The notes under the pieces were generated by a model, which was not told the origin of the DNA, ran no database searches, and was given only the letters and a program-made list of their open reading frames with translations. 64,000 nt of DNA from Idiomarina zobellii (GTDB lineage Bacteria; Pseudomonadota; Gammaproteobacteria; Enterobacterales; Alteromonadaceae). Position numbers and translations under genes: made by a program. Of this stretch, positions 8,615 through 18,538 are shown piece after piece; position 1 is the first letter of the stretch; every line of letters starts with the position of its first letter. The stretch spans positions 185,231 to 249,230 of the forward strand of contig NZ_FNCB01000003.1 of NCBI RefSeq assembly GCF_900100855.1. Reading direction: 5' to 3'.

Positions 8615-9156
8615 GCTCCCCAAATCGCTCAAGAAAAGCTATTTTAACGGTGTTTGCGTTATTCCTATTACCAGTCATAGCTGCCTGGGTTATTTTATCG
8701 CAGAACTGGTATGAAGCAGGCACCAACAAAGGCACCTTACTACAGCCGCCTGTTACGCTGAGTTCAGAAGTCGATACACTGCCGGAAGGCTGGAAACTGG
8801 GCTATATACCTCCCGAAAACTGCGACCAAACCTGCAAAAATGCTCTCTACGTCATGAATCAGGTTGATGTAGCCATTGGCAAGGACACCGATCGCTTAAC
8901 TCCGGTCACTTTTCACGACAACAATGACCAGCTTTCAGATTATGAGCGTGATGCGCCGCAAATAACTCCAATAACAGCGCCGGCTATCATTCGCGAGCTT
9001 CACAATTTACCCGCCAATACGCTGTTCATCATCGACCCTATGCACAACGTTATGCTGTACTACCCAACGCATAGCGACAAAGAGGCGATGATTAAAGAAG
9101 GTAAAAACGTACTGGCTGATCTTCGCAAGCTGCTTAAGCTCAGTCGAATTGGATAA
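8611..9156 (+). CDS. Membrane-anchored thioredoxin-like protein of the cox cluster (CxxxC)
   Basis: A 181-residue protein with an N-terminal membrane helix (about residues 9-30) and a periplasmic domain. The segment NCDQTCKNALYVM carries a CxxxC pair placed as in SCO/thioredoxin-like copper proteins, and a later strand NTLFIIDPMHNVMLYY resembles the beta strand after the active site in that fold. It overlaps SURF1 by four bases and precedes ctaA. Genes like this occur between SURF1 and ctaA in many gammaproteobacteria but are not characterised as far as I know. A copper or redox role in oxidase assembly is inference. Confidence 0.7.
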   Translation: MSSPNRSRKAILTVFALFLLPVIAAWVILSQNWYEAGTNKGTLLQPPVTLSSEVDTLPEGWKLGYIPPENCDQTCKNALYVMNQVDVAIGKDTDRLTPVTFHDNNDQLSDYERDAPQITPITAPAIIRELHNLPANTLFIIDPMHNVMLYYPTHSDKEAMIKEGKNVLADLRKLLKLSRIG

Positions 9157-9168
9157 GGAGCTTAGCAG

Positions 9169-10158
9169 ATGAGAACTCTGGTTAAAATTAGCGTATTTTT
9201 TGCCTTTGTTGTTATTGTTTTAGGCGCTTTCACCCGCCTTACTGAAGCCGGGCTCGGTTGCCCCGACTGGCCGGGCTGCTACGGTTTTTTGAAAGTGCCT
9301 TCGCAGGAAGAGCATATTGTGCAGGCGGAGCTTCGTTTTCCGGACGCCCCGGTTGAGCAGGACAAAGCCTGGAATGAGATGATCCACCGATATTTCGCGG
9401 GCACACTTGGCATTCTCATTTTGGTGATTGCCGTTGCTTCCTGGATAAGAAGCCGCAAACCCAGTCACTACCCACCACCAGTGAAATTGCCGACGTTGCT
9501 GCTAGGCCTGGTCATTTTCCAGGCCGCGTTGGGTATGTGGACGGTGACTATGAACTTACAGCCGCTGATAGTCATGGGCCATTTGCTGGGAGGGTTCTCG
9601 GTCATATCACTGCTTTACCTGCTGTCACTGAGGCTGTCCGACTTCCGGTTAACAGGCGGCGACCCCGAACTTCGACGATACCGGGGCCTGGCGCTTTTTG
9701 CGATGCTGGTCGTTATTGGACAAATAGCTCTGGGCGGTTGGGTCGCAGCCAACTACGCCGCTGTTGCCTGTACCGAGCTGCCATTTTGTGAGGGCGACTG
9801 GACGTCAAACTTAGACTTTGCCGGCGCGTTTAGTATTCCGGAAGCCGACACCTACCAATTTGGTGCTCACGACTATGATGACCGCATGACCATGCATGTT
9901 ATTCATCGTATAGGCGCTATTGTGACCTTCTTAGTGTTGTGCACGTTACTGTTCAAATGTTGGCGCAAAGCGAAGTCTCAATTTTTCCGCAGTAAGCTAT
10001 CTGTTATAGGCTTGTTATTAGTTTTGCAAATTGCGCTAGGTATTAGTAACGTAGTCTTTCAATTACCGCTTTGGAATGCGGTAGCTCACAATGCCGTTGG
10101 GGCATTATTGCTGCTGTCTTTGGTCGGGTTGAATTACAACCTGTCCAGAAAAGCGTAA
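9169..10158 (+). CDS. ctaA: Heme A synthase (CtaA/Cox15)
   Basis: Inner membrane enzyme that oxidises the C8 methyl of heme O to the formyl of heme A for the aa3-type oxidase. 329 residues, eight expected helices. Family blocks are present: GAFTRLTEAGLGCPDWPGC near the N-terminus, the heme-ligand histidines in EMIHRYFAG and HVIHRIGAI, and the extracellular cysteine pair in ACTELPFCEGDW. It is twelve bases upstream of cyoE, which makes its substrate heme O. Confidence 0.96.
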   Translation: MRTLVKISVFFAFVVIVLGAFTRLTEAGLGCPDWPGCYGFLKVPSQEEHIVQAELRFPDAPVEQDKAWNEMIHRYFAGTLGILILVIAVASWIRSRKPSHYPPPVKLPTLLLGLVIFQAALGMWTVTMNLQPLIVMGHLLGGFSVISLLYLLSLRLSDFRLTGGDPELRRYRGLALFAMLVVIGQIALGGWVAANYAAVACTELPFCEGDWTSNLDFAGAFSIPEADTYQFGAHDYDDRMTMHVIHRIGAIVTFLVLCTLLFKCWRKAKSQFFRSKLSVIGLLLVLQIALGISNVVFQLPLWNAVAHNAVGALLLLSLVGLNYNLSRKA

Positions 10159-10170
10159 GGAGTTGTAGTT

Positions 10171-11067
10171 ATGCAATCCGTTGCCACAAAACAAATAACA
10201 AAAACGCGCAACGCACATTGGCGAGACTACCTTGAGTTAACCAAACCTCGTGTCGTCGCGTTATTACTGCTCACTGCCGTTGTTGGCATGTGCCTGGCCA
10301 CTGAGCAACTTGTTTCTCTGTCGGTATTAGTGCCAGCCTTAACCGGTATTGGCTTAATGTCCGCTGCCGCCGCAGCGGTTAACCACTTGGTTGATCGCCA
10401 CATAGACGCAAAAATGGCTCGAACGCTTCGTCGTCCGCTGCCTCAGGGGAACTTATCGCCCGCTAAAGTCATCACTTTTGCGACCACTATCGGTGTTATC
10501 GGTTTTGTCACCTTGTACGCTTGGGTAAATCCGTTAACTGCTTGGTTAACCTTTGCGTCTATGGTCGGCTACGCCTTTATTTACACCATGTTTTTGAAGC
10601 GTGCGACACCGCAGAATATCGTCATTGGTGGCTTGGCAGGAGCCGCACCGCCGCTGTTGGGTTGGACCTCGGTTACCAATGAAATATCGGCCTTCCCTAT
10701 TCTGTTGGTAATGATTATTTTCACCTGGACGCCACCACATTTCTGGGCGCTAGCTGTACATCGTGCCAAAGATTACGCACGGGCAGAAATTCCGATGTTA
10801 CCAGTAACTCATGGTATCGAGTTCACTAAGACCTGTATTTTCCTGTATACCATTTTGCTGGGCGTGGTTTGCCTTATGCCATTCCTTATTGGCATGACCG
10901 GTATGATTTATCTGGTGGGTGTTACAGCGTTGAACGCTATATTCCTGGCTTATGCGTGGAAACTGAAATACGCACCGAATAAGAAAACAGCCTTTAACAT
11001 GTTTGCCTTCTCTATTTGGCACCTGATGCTGCTGTTCGTTATTTTGCTGGTTGATCACTACGTATAG
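10171..11067 (+). CDS. cyoE: Protoheme IX farnesyltransferase (heme O synthase)
   Basis: UbiA-family prenyltransferase that adds a farnesyl group to protoheme to make heme O. 298 residues with about nine helices. The prenyl-diphosphate and Mg motif region [20 protein letters not shown] and the second aspartate region around [15 protein letters not shown] are present. It follows ctaA directly, so the two steps to heme A are encoded together. The alternative name is ctaB. Confidence 0.96.
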   Translation: MQSVATKQITKTRNAHWRDYLELTKPRVVALLLLTAVVGMCLATEQLVSLSVLVPALTGIGLMSAAAAAVNHLVDRHIDAKMARTLRRPLPQGNLSPAKVITFATTIGVIGFVTLYAWVNPLTAWLTFASMVGYAFIYTMFLKRATPQNIVIGGLAGAAPPLLGWTSVTNEISAFPILLVMIIFTWTPPHFWALAVHRAKDYARAEIPMLPVTHGIEFTKTCIFLYTILLGVVCLMPFLIGMTGMIYLVGVTALNAIFLAYAWKLKYAPNKKTAFNMFAFSIWHLMLLFVILLVDHYV

Positions 11068-11075
11068 GGTAATTT

Positions 11076-11690
11076 ATGAGTCGTTTCATTACCGTTAGTG
11101 TTGCTGTTATTGCGTTAATTGCCGGCTGGCTGGTGTATAGCAACTTACCACAGGCGAAACCTGAAGCGCTTATTTACGAGCCGCCTCGCGCATTGAAGCC
11201 TTTTACCTTAACCAGCACTAATGACGGTGAGGTTTCAAACAACGCATTGAAAGGTCAGTGGACTCTGCTATTCACCGGCTACACCTTTTGCCCCGATATC
11301 TGTCCGACAACCATGTCAGACCTGAAGCAGGCACTTCCTGAGTTGCAAAACAGTGCCGATGCACCGGTGAAAGTCTGGATGATTTCGGTAGACCCTAAAC
11401 GTGACAACATAGAGCGACTGCAAGAATACGTTGGCTATTTCGGCGACAACTTTGTTGGTGTGCGCGCTGAACATAAGTCGCTGTTTCCCTTCGTACGCGA
11501 CTTAGGGCTTATGTACTCCATACCGGAAGAAGGTGAAGAGAATTACCTGGTGAATCACAGGGCCGCCATTATTTTGGTGAACCCTAATGGCCACCGCAAA
11601 GCTATTTTCAATGCCGACCACAAGCGTGGGGAAATACCTGTGGTCGACATGGAACAGCTAAAACGCGACTTCGCTATTATTACCGATTAA
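11076..11690 (+). CDS. SCO1/SenC family copper chaperone
   Basis: Membrane-tethered periplasmic thioredoxin-fold protein that helps load the CuA site of oxidase subunit II. 204 residues, one N-terminal helix (residues 3-21). The copper ligands are Cys72 and Cys76 in FCPDICP and His161 in LVNHRAAI, all intact. It ends the cox/heme A plus-strand cluster and converges on a polysaccharide deacetylase gene. Confidence 0.95.
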   Translation: MSRFITVSVAVIALIAGWLVYSNLPQAKPEALIYEPPRALKPFTLTSTNDGEVSNNALKGQWTLLFTGYTFCPDICPTTMSDLKQALPELQNSADAPVKVWMISVDPKRDNIERLQEYVGYFGDNFVGVRAEHKSLFPFVRDLGLMYSIPEEGEENYLVNHRAAIILVNPNGHRKAIFNADHKRGEIPVVDMEQLKRDFAIITD

Positions 11691-11694
11691 CGGA

Positions 11695-11709
11695 CCAGAC
11701 TCAGTCTGG
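11695..11709. other. Hairpin enclosing the deacetylase stop codon
   Basis: CCAGAC / GTCTGG form a 6-bp perfect stem around a 3-base loop TCA, which is the TGA stop of the minus-strand gene. It lies four bases after the sco stop. No T-run follows on either strand, so it is not a standard terminator. Confidence 0.5.
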
Positions 11710-12783
11710 CCAGGAGCCTTGTGCGTCGGGACGAATAAGGGCTATTGAATACCAATAGTAACGCGACTCTGACGCACTGGGCGCGGTGCAATTAACACGC
11801 GAACGACCCACCGGTAAGTCAGTGGTTACTTCTACGGTAAAACGCGTATCACTTTGCCATTCCGGCTCTAACACCTGGCCACCTGAGAAACACCGTAGCT
11901 GATTCGTGCGCACCTCTTTTAACGCTTCATCACCCGTTAGAGTAACCTCCAGTGTCGGTTGCGTGTTTTCATAATCGAGCAATGGCTCTTCAGGCTTGTA
12001 ACTGACCACCGGCATCGCCTTGGAACGCAGCTTCGTCTTTAGGGTGTCTAAGTTGGCATAAATACCCGATGCCGGGAAACGAGTAATCGCAGTTTCTTCG
12101 CTCCACTGCGACCAGGGCCCGGAGTGCTGAGCAAACGCCAGAAAGCCCCAGTCATCGAGCAGCGCTCTGAGTTCGTTATCGTACTCTCCGTATGGGTACG
12201 CGAAATACTTTTCCTGCTCTCCTAAGTTTTCGTCGATAGCCTCTTGTGCGCTGACTACATCGTAATGCATACGCTCAACCCACTGCTCTTTGGTTTCATC
12301 GGGCTCACGGCGAATTAAGTGTGCGTGAGTCTGACCGTGGTTAGCAATGCGGGCTCCCCGAGCCCCAATGTCTTTCAGCTCTTCCCAGCCCATATAGTGA
12401 CCCTGGTGCTTAGCCATTAAGTCTGGGTTCACAAAGACGGTATACGGCATTTCGTATTGCTCTAGCAAGTCAGCCGCGTTTTCATAGACATTTTGGTAGC
12501 CGTCATCGAACGTAATGACGACTGCTTTTTCAGGTAACTGCCCGTTACCCTCAATGGCTTCCTGGGCCTGCTTAATATCAATGACGTTAAAGTTATTGTC
12601 TTTTAAGTAGTTCAGGTGCTCTTTAAACGTGTCAGGATCAATAGAGGTAACCGCCGGCGTACTGTCACTCACGTGGTGGTACTGCAAAACAACCACACTG
12701 TCGTTTGCGGCAAGGCTGTCAGAGGAGCAGCCCAGACTTAACACAGCGCAACTGCCCGCCAGTAATTTGTTCAACACCTTCAT
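11701..12783 (-). CDS. Polysaccharide deacetylase lipoprotein (NodB domain)
   Basis: Probable outer-envelope lipoprotein that N-deacetylates a polysaccharide. 360 residues from the ATG at 12783, which has AGGAG five bases upstream. The lipobox is LSLGC at the end of the signal peptide. The NodB domain shows the catalytic TFDDG motif and the metal-binding H-x4-H region NHGQTHAHL. Its arrangement resembles the N-terminal deacetylase half of PgaB/IcaB-type proteins, but no C-terminal glycoside hydrolase or pga neighbour is present. The substrate cannot be told from the sequence. About 110 residues after the NodB domain (from roughly LDYENTQPTLEV) look like a small beta domain. Confidence 0.85.
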   Translation of the reverse strand: MKVLNKLLAGSCAVLSLGCSSDSLAANDSVVVLQYHHVSDSTPAVTSIDPDTFKEHLNYLKDNNFNVIDIKQAQEAIEGNGQLPEKAVVITFDDGYQNVYENAADLLEQYEMPYTVFVNPDLMAKHQGHYMGWEELKDIGARGARIANHGQTHAHLIRREPDETKEQWVERMHYDVVSAQEAIDENLGEQEKYFAYPYGEYDNELRALLDDWGFLAFAQHSGPWSQWSEETAITRFPASGIYANLDTLKTKLRSKAMPVVSYKPEEPLLDYENTQPTLEVTLTGDEALKEVRTNQLRCFSGGQVLEPEWQSDTRFTVEVTTDLPVGRSRVNCTAPSASESRYYWYSIALIRPDAQGSWPD

Positions 12784-12843
12784 AGTCACTCCTGATACAG
12801 TATAGGTACTTGAATTAATACTTTAAAAAATCACGAAAAGTTT

Positions 12844-14181
12844 ATGCGAACGTTTTTGGGGTTTCCAACCGTTGACCACAGGCATGTGTTTGCCATCGCC
12901 CTACCAATGATTGTGTCCAATATCGCCGCGCCGCTTCTCGGCTTGGTTGATACGGCCATCATAGGTCATTTACCCGATGCTATCTACTTATCGGCGGTTG
13001 CGGTAGGTGCAATGGTTGTCAGTTTTATTTATTTGCTGGCTGTGTTCCTGCGTATGGCGACCACGGGCTATATAGCGCAGTCTTATGGGGCTAAAGACTT
13101 GAGTGCACAGCGCCAGCATTTCAACAATGGTGTCATTATTGCAGTCATTCTGGGTTTGGTGATTGCCTTTGCCAGCCCCTGGATTAACGACGCCGCCATG
13201 TGGGTTGTCGCTCCTTCGGCTGAATTAGAGCCCTACGCCCGCGAGTACATTAGTATTCGTTTATGGTCAGCCCCTGCCGCTCTTATGACATTGGTAGCTT
13301 TAGGTGTGCTACTGGGCCGCCAAAATAGCCGCAAAGCCATGTTATTGGTTATTATCACCAACGCCGTTAACGTGGTGATGGACGTAGTGCTGATTATCGG
13401 CCTCGACCTCAACGTGAAAGGTGCGGCCTGGGCGTCGCTGATAGCTGAGTGGGTCACCGCACTTATTGGGTTCTACTGGACAGCCCGGGCGCTGCAATGG
13501 TCACTGCCGCATTTCGCTATTAGCGGGCAGGCACTAAGGCGCTTTCTTGGTGTTAACGGTAATATCTTCGTTCGAAGTTTGGTTCTACAGCTGTGTATGG
13601 CCACCATGACCGGTTACGCAACTCGTTACGGCAGTACACTGGTTGCTGTTAACGCCGTACTTATGCAGTTTTTAATGCTGATATCTTTGGGGTTAGATGG
13701 TATTGCTTATGCGGTCGAGGCGCTAGCCGGAGCTGCAAAAGGACAGAAAAAACCTGATAAAATTCGCTACTGGTGCAAGATAACCCTGCTTTGGTCGTCG
13801 TTATTTGCCGTCAGTTACACCTTAGTGTTTGCCATTGCCGGTGAGCAAATCGTTCGTTTAATTACAGACATTCCCGAGGTCGTGAATACCGCCATGAACT
13901 ATCTTCCATGGATAATTCTTATGCCGATTATCGCGCACTGGAGTTATTGGTTTGACGGGGTGTTTATTGGCTTATCCATGAGCAAAGGGATGCGCAATAC
14001 CATGCTCCTATCCGCTTTAATCGGTTTTATGCCGTTGTGGTGGTTAGGATTGCCGCTGGAGAACCACGGTTTGTGGTTGGCTCTCAGCGGCTTTTTACTA
14101 ATGCGTGGTGTCACCCAGGCTATTTGGTTATGGCGAACTAATACTAATAATAAGAGTGCTCACCGTGCTCATGTTCGGTAA
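12844..14181 (+). CDS. dinF: MATE family efflux transporter (DinF subfamily)
   Basis: Twelve-helix inner membrane antiporter of 445 residues. The N-terminal helix [21 protein letters not shown] and the following [16 protein letters not shown] are typical of DinF-like MATE proteins. Unlike in E. coli, the gene is not beside lexA, and I found no CTG-N10-CAG box upstream, so SOS control is not supported. Its last 38 bases overlap the end of nfuA on the other strand. Substrate unknown; the gene symbol reflects subfamily resemblance only. Confidence 0.85.
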   Translation: MRTFLGFPTVDHRHVFAIALPMIVSNIAAPLLGLVDTAIIGHLPDAIYLSAVAVGAMVVSFIYLLAVFLRMATTGYIAQSYGAKDLSAQRQHFNNGVIIAVILGLVIAFASPWINDAAMWVVAPSAELEPYAREYISIRLWSAPAALMTLVALGVLLGRQNSRKAMLLVIITNAVNVVMDVVLIIGLDLNVKGAAWASLIAEWVTALIGFYWTARALQWSLPHFAISGQALRRFLGVNGNIFVRSLVLQLCMATMTGYATRYGSTLVAVNAVLMQFLMLISLGLDGIAYAVEALAGAAKGQKKPDKIRYWCKITLLWSSLFAVSYTLVFAIAGEQIVRLITDIPEVVNTAMNYLPWIILMPIIAHWSYWFDGVFIGLSMSKGMRNTMLLSALIGFMPLWWLGLPLENHGLWLALSGFLLMRGVTQAIWLWRTNTNNKSAHRAHVR

Positions 14182-14722
14182 CATCGCGAACGCCGGTGAT
14201 TTCATCCGGAAAACGTTCCAGCAACTCCTTCTCAATGCCGTTCTTCAGCGTCACATCAATCATACTACAGCCATTACAGCCGCCACCGAATTGAAGTATC
14301 GCGACACCGTCATCGGTAATTTCAGTGACCATTACCTGACCACCGTGGTTTGCCAACTGCGGGTTAATTTCCACCTGAATGACATATTCAACACGGTCTA
14401 CTAACGGTGCATCGTCAGCTACTTTGCGCGCTTTTGCGTTGGGCGCCTTCAACGTCAATTGAGAGCCTAATTCCTGCTCTTCAAAATCAATTACGGCGTC
14501 TTCAAGAAACGGCGCACTGCCAGAATCGACAACAGCGTCAAAACCGTTAAACGGTAAGCGCTCATCGTCTGGTTCAACTGCGTCTGGTGGACAATAAGAA
14601 ACACCGCATTCTGCGTTTGGCATACCCGGATTGACCACAAACACACGAATGTTGGTGCCCTCTGGTTGTTCTGCCAATAGCTTTTGAAAATGCGACTGCG
14701 CGGCTTCTGAAATACGAATCAT
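14144..14722 (-). CDS. nfuA: Fe/S biogenesis protein NfuA
   Basis: Carrier that binds a 4Fe-4S cluster at the interface of two subunits and passes it to target enzymes. 192 residues: an N-terminal degenerate A-type (HesB-like) domain and a C-terminal NifU domain with the cluster-binding CxxC in [14 protein letters not shown]. Length and layout equal E. coli NfuA. Its 3' end overlaps the MATE gene by 38 bases. Confidence 0.96.
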   Translation of the reverse strand: MIRISEAAQSHFQKLLAEQPEGTNIRVFVVNPGMPNAECGVSYCPPDAVEPDDERLPFNGFDAVVDSGSAPFLEDAVIDFEEQELGSQLTLKAPNAKARKVADDAPLVDRVEYVIQVEINPQLANHGGQVMVTEITDDGVAILQFGGGCNGCSMIDVTLKNGIEKELLERFPDEITGVRDVTEHEHGEHSYY

Positions 14723-14794
14723 AAACTGGTTACCTCACGGCTTATACCTGAGTAAATTACTAGGGTATAGTGTACCTGACATCCCACTCACTTT

Positions 14795-15478
14795 CTAGTC
14801 ACCCTGATTATAAGCAACCGCCCAGGCGTCAACGTACTTGGCCCCCTTTCTGTAAAGTGCATCTGCCGCTGCCATTACCGTGGCTCCGGTGGTGATAACG
14901 TCATCAATCACCGCAACTGACTGTCCGTTAAAGTCACCCAGGGCCAACTGACTTTTATGGCTGTTATACCAACGCTCTCGTTTACTGGTTAAATGCTGCA
15001 TTGGCTTTTTTCGCACGACTCTCAACGCATTAGATACATACCGAATATTTAGTAAGCTAGCGACTTCACGCGCAACAAGTGCAGTTTGATGAAAGCCGCG
15101 CTTATGCCAGGAAGTTTCAGTCATGGGCATAGCGACAATAGAGTCCGGCAGCGGCTTGCCCTGATAACACAAGGTGATATGCGCCGCCAGAATTCGAGCG
15201 AACACTGAAGACAACTCAGCGCGATACTGAAACTTATAAAGTTGCATCAGTTGCCGGGTTTGAGGTTCCCAGCGCAGACTGGCAAACCAATAGCGACACT
15301 GCTGTTCGGTTAGTGCATGACTTAAGTCTGCCAAGTGCTGACAACAAGCTGGATACCAGCGAGGTAACGCCAGCTCACAGTAGCTGCAAAAGCCGCTGTT
15401 GCCAGCTCGGTTCGTACCACAACTCCAACACTTGCCGCGACCAAACTGGTTGGCGATATCTTTTAAAAACGCTAGCAT
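14795..15478 (-). CDS. comF: ComF family phosphoribosyltransferase-like protein
   Basis: Cytoplasmic protein of the ComF/GntX family, linked to DNA uptake in naturally competent bacteria. 227 residues: an N-terminal zinc-finger-like set of cysteines (CWSCGTNRAGNSGFCSYC) and a C-terminal phosphoribosyltransferase fold with the PRPP loop VIDDVITTGATV. It is divergent from bioH with only 41 bases between the starts, the E. coli order (gntX/bioH, nfuA). Confidence 0.92.
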   Translation of the reverse strand: MLAFLKDIANQFGRGKCWSCGTNRAGNSGFCSYCELALPRWYPACCQHLADLSHALTEQQCRYWFASLRWEPQTRQLMQLYKFQYRAELSSVFARILAAHITLCYQGKPLPDSIVAMPMTETSWHKRGFHQTALVAREVASLLNIRYVSNALRVVRKKPMQHLTSKRERWYNSHKSQLALGDFNGQSVAVIDDVITTGATVMAAADALYRKGAKYVDAWAVAYNQGD

Positions 15479-15519
15479 AAGCGCAGTTAACCGTTTGCTA
15501 TTAACGTTGAGGAAGTATA

Positions 15520-16287
15520 GTGAGTCTATCTATTCAGTGCCACGGGGCAGGAACGCCTTTAGTTGTAATCCATGGCTGGGGAATGAACTCGAATATATGG
15601 CAGCCGGTTATTCCTTCCTTAAGTGATAAACACAGGGTGTACTCTGTTGACTTACCGGGCTTTGGTGACTCCTCATGGCCGTTCGAAGAAGCGGTTAATT
15701 TAGAGATTTTAGTCGACGCAATAACGCCTGCATTGCCTGAAAAGTGCCATGTTATGGGCTGGTCACTGGGTGGCTTAGTTGCTACACAGTTTGCCCTGAA
15801 GCATCCAAATAGAACATTATCGCTGACAACCGTGGCATCTTCACCACACTTTGTTGAATTGGACAGCTGGCCAGGTATAAAGCCTAACGTTCTTGAGCAG
15901 TTTCAGCGCCAGCTCGATTCCGACTTTCGCAAAACCATAGAGCGCTTTTTGGCAATACAGGCAATGGGCAGTAGCGACGCCAAAGCACAAATAAAATTAG
16001 TAAGAGAGCTTATTTTCAGTAAACCAACACCAGAGCAAAAGGTGCTAAAAGAGACATTACGGCTACTGCAGGAGTGCGACCTTCGCAAACAGCTCGCCAA
16101 TATAGAGGTACCTTTTTTACGGCTTTATGGTCGCCTGGACAGCTTAGTGCCGGAGCGCGCCATTACAAACATTGACGCACTGGCACCGCAGTCGACATCA
16201 TTCACTTTTAATAAAAGTTCACACGCTCCGTTTTTATCAGAGCCAGGCGACTTCTGCCGTATACTCACTGAGTTTACGCAGCGTTAG
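15520..16287 (+). CDS. bioH: Pimeloyl-ACP methyl ester carboxylesterase BioH
   Basis: Alpha/beta hydrolase that releases pimeloyl-ACP from its methyl ester to end the disguised fatty-acid phase of biotin synthesis. 255 residues. The catalytic triad falls at Ser82 (GWSLGG), Asp207 (YGRLDSLVP) and His235 (SSHAPF), the same numbers as in E. coli BioH. It starts with GTG at 15520, supported by GAGGAAG five bases upstream. The stop overlaps the mutM stop on the other strand (TTAG). Confidence 0.95.
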   Translation: MSLSIQCHGAGTPLVVIHGWGMNSNIWQPVIPSLSDKHRVYSVDLPGFGDSSWPFEEAVNLEILVDAITPALPEKCHVMGWSLGGLVATQFALKHPNRTLSLTTVASSPHFVELDSWPGIKPNVLEQFQRQLDSDFRKTIERFLAIQAMGSSDAKAQIKLVRELIFSKPTPEQKVLKETLRLLQECDLRKQLANIEVPFLRLYGRLDSLVPERAITNIDALAPQSTSFTFNKSSHAPFLSEPGDFCRILTEFTQR

Positions 16288-17096
16288 CGCTGGCAGGTCG
16301 TGCAATATACAGTACTGCGTTGACCCAGCCGAATTTCTTTCAGACGCTGACTGCAGACCATGCACAATTTGCCACCACGGCCGTATACCTGAAGCTTTTG
16401 TGCAAAGTAGCCCGGCGCGCCGTCTACTTGGGTGAAATCACGAAGTGTCGTGCCACCCTGCTCTATTGCCTGCGCTAAAGTGTCTTTGATAATAGGTACT
16501 AACTTCTCGTAGCGCTGTTTACTGATTTTTCCGGCGGCGCGTTTAGGATTAATACCGGCTTTAAACAAAGCTTCGTTCGCATAGATATTACCGACGCCAA
16601 CCACCACCCGGTTATCCATAATAAAGGTTTTGACCGGCTGCGTGCGCTTGCGTGACTGCTCGAACAAGTAGTCCGCATGAAACGCATCTGTTAAAGGCTC
16701 AGGCCCTAAGTGTTTCAATAAATCATGAACGTCAGGCTGCTCTTTGGTAAATAGCAAGGCACCAAAGCGACGCGGATCGTTCAGGCGCAAACTCTGCCCG
16801 TCGTCGAACTCAATACTGATGTGGTCATGCTTGTAGAAAGGCGTTTCAACAGGTACCACACGTAATTTTCCGGACATACCTAAATGCAAAATTAAGGTGC
16901 CAGCATGGGTCTCCAATAGCAAATACTTCGCTCGCCTTTTAACATTTAACAGCGTTTGCCCTTCAACTTCTTTCACTGTCTCAGGTACAGGCCAACGCAA
17001 ACGGCTATCACGGACATTAACGTGACGTATTTGGCGACCTTCTATGTGCGGCGATATGCCTAACCGACTGACTTCAACTTCTGGTAATTCAGGCAT
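16284..17096 (-). CDS. mutM: Formamidopyrimidine-DNA glycosylase (MutM/Fpg)
   Basis: Bifunctional glycosylase/AP lyase that removes 8-oxoguanine and ring-opened purines. 270 residues beginning with the invariant PELPEVE (after Met removal the N-terminal Pro is the nucleophile). The helix-two-turn-helix segment [21 protein letters not shown] and the C-terminal zinc finger with CMVC and CTTC are intact. It ends on bioH and starts three bases after the stop of the gene upstream. Confidence 0.97.
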   Translation of the reverse strand: MPELPEVEVSRLGISPHIEGRQIRHVNVRDSRLRWPVPETVKEVEGQTLLNVKRRAKYLLLETHAGTLILHLGMSGKLRVVPVETPFYKHDHISIEFDDGQSLRLNDPRRFGALLFTKEQPDVHDLLKHLGPEPLTDAFHADYLFEQSRKRTQPVKTFIMDNRVVVGVGNIYANEALFKAGINPKRAAGKISKQRYEKLVPIIKDTLAQAIEQGGTTLRDFTQVDGAPGYFAQKLQVYGRGGKLCMVCSQRLKEIRLGQRSTVYCTTCQR

Positions 17097-17099
17097 GTA

Positions 17100-17594
17100 C
17101 TAACGTCCTAATAACTGACTTACGTGTAAATTCTCAATTTTAAAATTCTGCTGCTGGTTCGGTAACCGTAGAATTAAATACGGCGACGCATACAACTCTA
17201 CCCGGGCGGTATTACCGTCATTAAACGACAGTAAAACATCGGTAATTTTATCGGTAGCCTGCACATCAACCGGTGTCATCTTTATCGACAACCAGTTATT
17301 GACCACTCCACTGATTTGCTGATTTGTCAGGCGACAGTCGTTTGCACACTGCCATTCGCTGTTTGCCAGTTGTAGAGTTAAATCGGGCATTTCTATGGCA
17401 GATAAAGAGCCGTTGTCAGGAATCAACCCCATTTGCTCCGCAGACTCAGGCGCTGCTTCATTCGTTTCTTTCAATGGCGGCGCTACGTACCAGAACACAA
17501 ACATAATAATTAGAATGACGTACACCAGAACATTGTTCCAGGCACGTTTTGTCATTGTCACGCCAAAGAGTTTGCGTTTCTCATTTACCTTCAT
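17100..17594 (-). CDS. Hypothetical membrane-anchored protein upstream of mutM
   Basis: 164 residues, not recognised. A single membrane helix (LVYVILIIMFVFWYVAPPL, about residues 23-41) is followed by a periplasmic region. This has a cysteine pair in WQCANDCRLTNQ and ends in strands LILRLPNQQQNFKIENLHVSQLLGR. The ATG at 17594 has only a weak ribosome site; an inner ATG at 17555 (MTKRAWNNV) would still keep the helix. It lies three bases ahead of mutM and is probably co-transcribed with it. No function can be assigned from the sequence. Confidence 0.7.
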   Translation of the reverse strand: MKVNEKRKLFGVTMTKRAWNNVLVYVILIIMFVFWYVAPPLKETNEAAPESAEQMGLIPDNGSLSAIEMPDLTLQLANSEWQCANDCRLTNQQISGVVNNWLSIKMTPVDVQATDKITDVLLSFNDGNTARVELYASPYLILRLPNQQQNFKIENLHVSQLLGR

Positions 17595-17687
17595 AAAAGG
17601 GCACCCAGCTGTGTTATTTTTTGCTTGTCGCTGTGTTAAGAATACCCTATATTTCGCGCGACAAAAAATGAATATGGTCTTACTACT

Positions 17688-18305
17688 ATGCTGCTACCTA
17701 CTATCATCGACCGTGTTGCCGACAACGGATACTGCATTGTCGATAATTTCCTGCCAAAGCAGCAGTCACAAGCTTTGTATGACTACTCTCAGCAACTGCC
17801 CGCACAATACTGGAATATGGCTGGCATAGGCCGACAGCAGTCACAAACCATAAACACTATGGTTCGTAACGACCGTATTTACTGGCTAACCCCGGACCAG
17901 CCTGAACACGCTGACTATCTCGCTATTATGGAAGAGCTGCGTGTTGAATTTAACCGGTCGCTGTTTATGGGTTTGTTCGATTACGAATGCCACCTGGCGC
18001 ACTACCCAAACGGCGCGTTTTATAAAAAACATTTAGACGCATTTAAAGGACGCAGTAACCGAGTGCTAACCACGGTATTTTATTTAAACCCGGAATGGCG
18101 GGAAGAAGATGGCGGACAACTCGTTATATACGGCGCAAAAGGCGAAGTGTTAGAGACTGTATTACCCCAACAAGGCCGCTTAGTCGTGTTTTTAAGTGAC
18201 CGATTTGTGCATGAAGTACTGCCATCAAAACGCGACCGGTTTAGTGTCACCGGCTGGTTCCGTATTAATGCCAGTGTTTCCGGTATTATTGACCCACCGC
18301 GTTAA
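17688..18305 (+). CDS. 2-oxoglutarate-Fe(II) oxygenase (prolyl hydroxylase-like)
   Basis: Non-heme iron dioxygenase of the P4Hc type, 205 residues. The iron ligands are visible as His115 and Asp117 (KKHLDAF) and His175 (FVHEVLPS), with Arg184 (RDRFSVTGWF) placed to bind 2-oxoglutarate. The N-terminal part (IDRVADNGYCIVDNFLP) fits the SM-20/PHD-like group. The substrate, which could be a protein prolyl residue or a small molecule, is unknown. It is followed by a strong hairpin terminator. Confidence 0.87.
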   Translation: MLLPTIIDRVADNGYCIVDNFLPKQQSQALYDYSQQLPAQYWNMAGIGRQQSQTINTMVRNDRIYWLTPDQPEHADYLAIMEELRVEFNRSLFMGLFDYECHLAHYPNGAFYKKHLDAFKGRSNRVLTTVFYLNPEWREEDGGQLVIYGAKGEVLETVLPQQGRLVVFLSDRFVHEVLPSKRDRFSVTGWFRINASVSGIIDPPR

Positions 18306-18325
18306 CTAGCTGAGTAACAGGCAAT

Positions 18326-18353
18326 AAAAAACCCAGCCGAAGCTGGGTTTTTT
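18326..18353. terminator. Bidirectional terminator between oxygenase and rpmG
   Basis: A 7-bp stem ACCCAGC / GCTGGGT with loop CGAA is preceded by an A-run and followed by a T-run, so it can stop transcription from both converging sides. Confidence 0.9.
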
Positions 18354-18370
18354 GTAAGCGATAAAACCAA

Positions 18371-18526
18371 TTACTTGATTTTAGCTTCTTTGAAAATCAC
18401 GTGTTTACGAACCACTGGGTCGTACTTTTTGATTTCCATTTTTTCTGGCATAGTGCGTTTATTTTTGTCTGTCGTGTAGAAGTAACCAGTACCCGCAGAC
18501 GACACCAAACGAATCTTATCGCGCAT
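18371..18526 (-). CDS. rpmG: 50S ribosomal protein L33
   Basis: 51-residue ribosomal protein beginning [19 protein letters not shown] and ending in KEAKIK. It has no zinc-binding cysteines, so it is the zinc-independent form usual in gammaproteobacteria. AAGGAAAAG precedes the ATG at 18526. It is the second gene of the rpmB-rpmG operon, 12 bases after rpmB. Confidence 0.97.
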   Translation of the reverse strand: MRDKIRLVSSAGTGYFYTTDKNKRTMPEKMEIKKYDPVVRKHVIFKEAKIK

Positions 18527-18538
18527 AATATCTTTTCC

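Noticed and set aside
12784..12843. SOS control of the DinF-like MATE gene
   Set aside because: No CTG-N10-CAG site is present in the short spacer before the gene, only a partial ATACAGTA half.
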